Below are positions 63,081 to 64,000 of a stretch of DNA of 64,000 bases, piece after piece. Under the pieces are notes generated by a model. That model ran no database searches. It was not told the origin of the DNA and saw only the letters and a list, made by a program, of their open reading frames with translations. Both the position numbers and the translations under genes were made by a program. The DNA is from JAPOUP01 sp026708635. Its GTDB lineage: Bacteria; Pseudomonadota; Alphaproteobacteria; Rhodobacterales; Rhodobacteraceae. The stretch spans positions 4,092,001-4,156,000 of the forward strand of contig OZ241336.1 in assembly GCA_965200115.1 (NCBI GenBank), in the 5' to 3' direction. How positions within the stretch are numbered: position 1 is the first letter of the stretch; each line of letters starts with the position of its first letter.

Positions 63081-64000
63081 CTATCGCGGCGCGCCAACGT
63101 ATCTCCCGACTCCATCAGGCCTGGGCAGAGCCGCGTGGGCGGCCTCAATCGTACCCAGTCGCCTGGAAATCCGTGCGGATGGCTTCGATGGACGACGTGT
63201 CTTAAGCGAAACGTGAACCAGGGCGTGCTCGCCCGTCGCGCAGACCCGCCCATCGTTCCAAAGCTCATGAAACAGATGCATCTTCCTGCCACGGCCGTCC
63301 AGACAGACCGTGCTTACGCGAATCCGCGCTCCCGCGTGGACCTCGCATAGATGGCGGATATGGGTTTCGGCGGTGAAGTAGCTTCCCCCTGAGGCGACGT
63401 AGTCGGCGTCACATCCGACTATGCGCATGAAACGGTCGGTGGCGTCTCCGAAAACCTGAAGGTATTTGGCCTCGTTCATGTGCCCGTTGTAGTCCGTCCA
63501 GTCTAGCGGCACGGCCTGGTTCACCGTCTCGATCGGCGCGCCGGTCTCAACGATGTCCGAATAGTCGAGCACGGCGCCGTTGCGGTCATTCAGATCCATC
63601 TCGGTCTGGCGAAGGATCCTGCCGACTCCCCGGCCCCGCGCTTTCAGCGCGCGCATCAACGCGACGAGATTGCCGTCACGGATCCATTCGAGTTCGCGGA
63701 CGGACCGCGCCCCGGATTGGGCGTCGGACTGCTCCGCGATCATGCCAGCGAATTCCGGTGTCAGTTCCGGGACATCAATCAGCCTGGACCAGGGCCATTT
63801 GAGCGCGGGACCAAACTGCTCGATGAAGTGGCGCATCCCCGCCTCACCGCCGGCTATCCTGTAGGTCTCGAACAGGCCCATCTGCGCCCAGCGTAGACCG
63901 AAGCCGTAGCGAATCGCGTCATCGATCTCTTCCGTCGTCGCGACTCCATCCTTCACCAACCAGAGCGCCTCCCGCCAGACAGCCTCGAGAAGGCGGTCGG
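63081..64000 (-). CDS. Carnitine dehydrogenase / thioesterase fusion, 5' end cut by window
   Basis: The visible C-terminal part has LLEAVWREALWLVKDGVATTEEIDDAIRYGFGLRWAQMG and ALKWPWSRL, typical of 3-hydroxyacyl-CoA dehydrogenase and L-carnitine dehydrogenase C-terminal domains. After a linker a hot-dog thioesterase domain follows (DWTDYNGHMNEAKYLQVFGDATDRFM). This order matches L-carnitine dehydrogenase fused to a betainyl-CoA thioesterase. The NAD-binding domain lies outside the window. With soxBDAG this suggests carnitine to glycine betaine to sarcosine breakdown. Other hydroxyacyl-CoA dehydrogenases are possible. Confidence 0.85.
   Translation of the reverse strand, partial: DRLLEAVWREALWLVKDGVATTEEIDDAIRYGFGLRWAQMGLFETYRIAGGEAGMRHFIEQFGPALKWPWSRLIDVPELTPEFAGMIAEQSDAQSGARSVRELEWIRDGNLVALMRALKARGRGVGRILRQTEMDLNDRNGAVLDYSDIVETGAPIETVNQAVPLDWTDYNGHMNEAKYLQVFGDATDRFMRIVGCDADYVASGGSYFTAETHIRHLCEVHAGARIRVSTVCLDGRGRKMHLFHELWNDGRVCATGEHALVHVSLKTRRPSKPSARISRRLGTIEAAHAALPRPDGVGRYVGAPR

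Overview
The window reads as a gene-dense stretch (about 60 percent G+C, short intergenic gaps, many ATGA/GTGA stop-start overlaps) of an alphaproteobacterial chromosome. Gene content suggests a Rhodobacterales-like or related marine or soil heterotroph: heterotetrameric sarcosine oxidase soxBDAG, a TRAP transporter, several dipeptide and amino-acid ABC importers, AttEFGH-type genes, a DUF983 gene next to a NUDIX gene, and a carnitine dehydrogenase-thioesterase fusion. The lineage is inferred from gene content only. I found no rRNA, tRNA or CRISPR.

Layout. 1-1765: translation termination genes prmC (cut by the window edge) and prfA. 1955-11700: a decayed ISKra4-type transposase, a LacI-type regulator, a complete Dpp-like importer (SBP-B-C-D-F), a RidA protein, a broken second SBP gene carrying a 145-bp mobile insertion, and a lactonase-like gene. 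Two near-identical palindromes upstream of the SBP and ridA genes look like operators for the LacI protein. 11850-18854: agmatinase, an IS630 element, mazG, a nucleoside hydrolase, selO and an IsdG-like monooxygenase. 18944-24171: a TRAP transporter, an IS5 remnant, and three coupled genes (unknown-DUF364-DUF1971). 24656-28738: AttE, AttF/G (fused) and AttH.

29033-34925 is the most unusual part. A cytochrome P450 and a Rieske oxygenase (minus strand) lie beside a LysR regulator that is divergent from an M29/NicX-like metalloenzyme, a membrane di-iron desaturase and a Rieske ferredoxin. Three kinds of oxygen-activating iron enzyme lie within 6 kb, which points to an oxidative pathway of unknown substrate. 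35799-42600: a peroxiredoxin, soxBDAG and a frameshifted XRE-cupin regulator. The end of the window (63081-64000) holds the 3' part of a carnitine dehydrogenase/thioesterase fusion. Together these suggest breakdown of quaternary and N-methylated amines.

42624-54150: a lone AAA ATPase, an amino-acid ABC operon, dtd and a second peptide ABC operon with fused ATPases. 54263-55630: an IS30 element. 55681-64000: an M20 peptidase, an ECF sigma cluster (EF-hand protein, sigma factor, putative anti-sigma, metal-sensor-like protein), a DUF983 protein, a NUDIX hydrolase, a DMT permease, a second desaturase and the carnitine gene. The window carries many decayed or complete insertion sequences and at least two decayed non-transposon genes, so it is an actively remodelled region.
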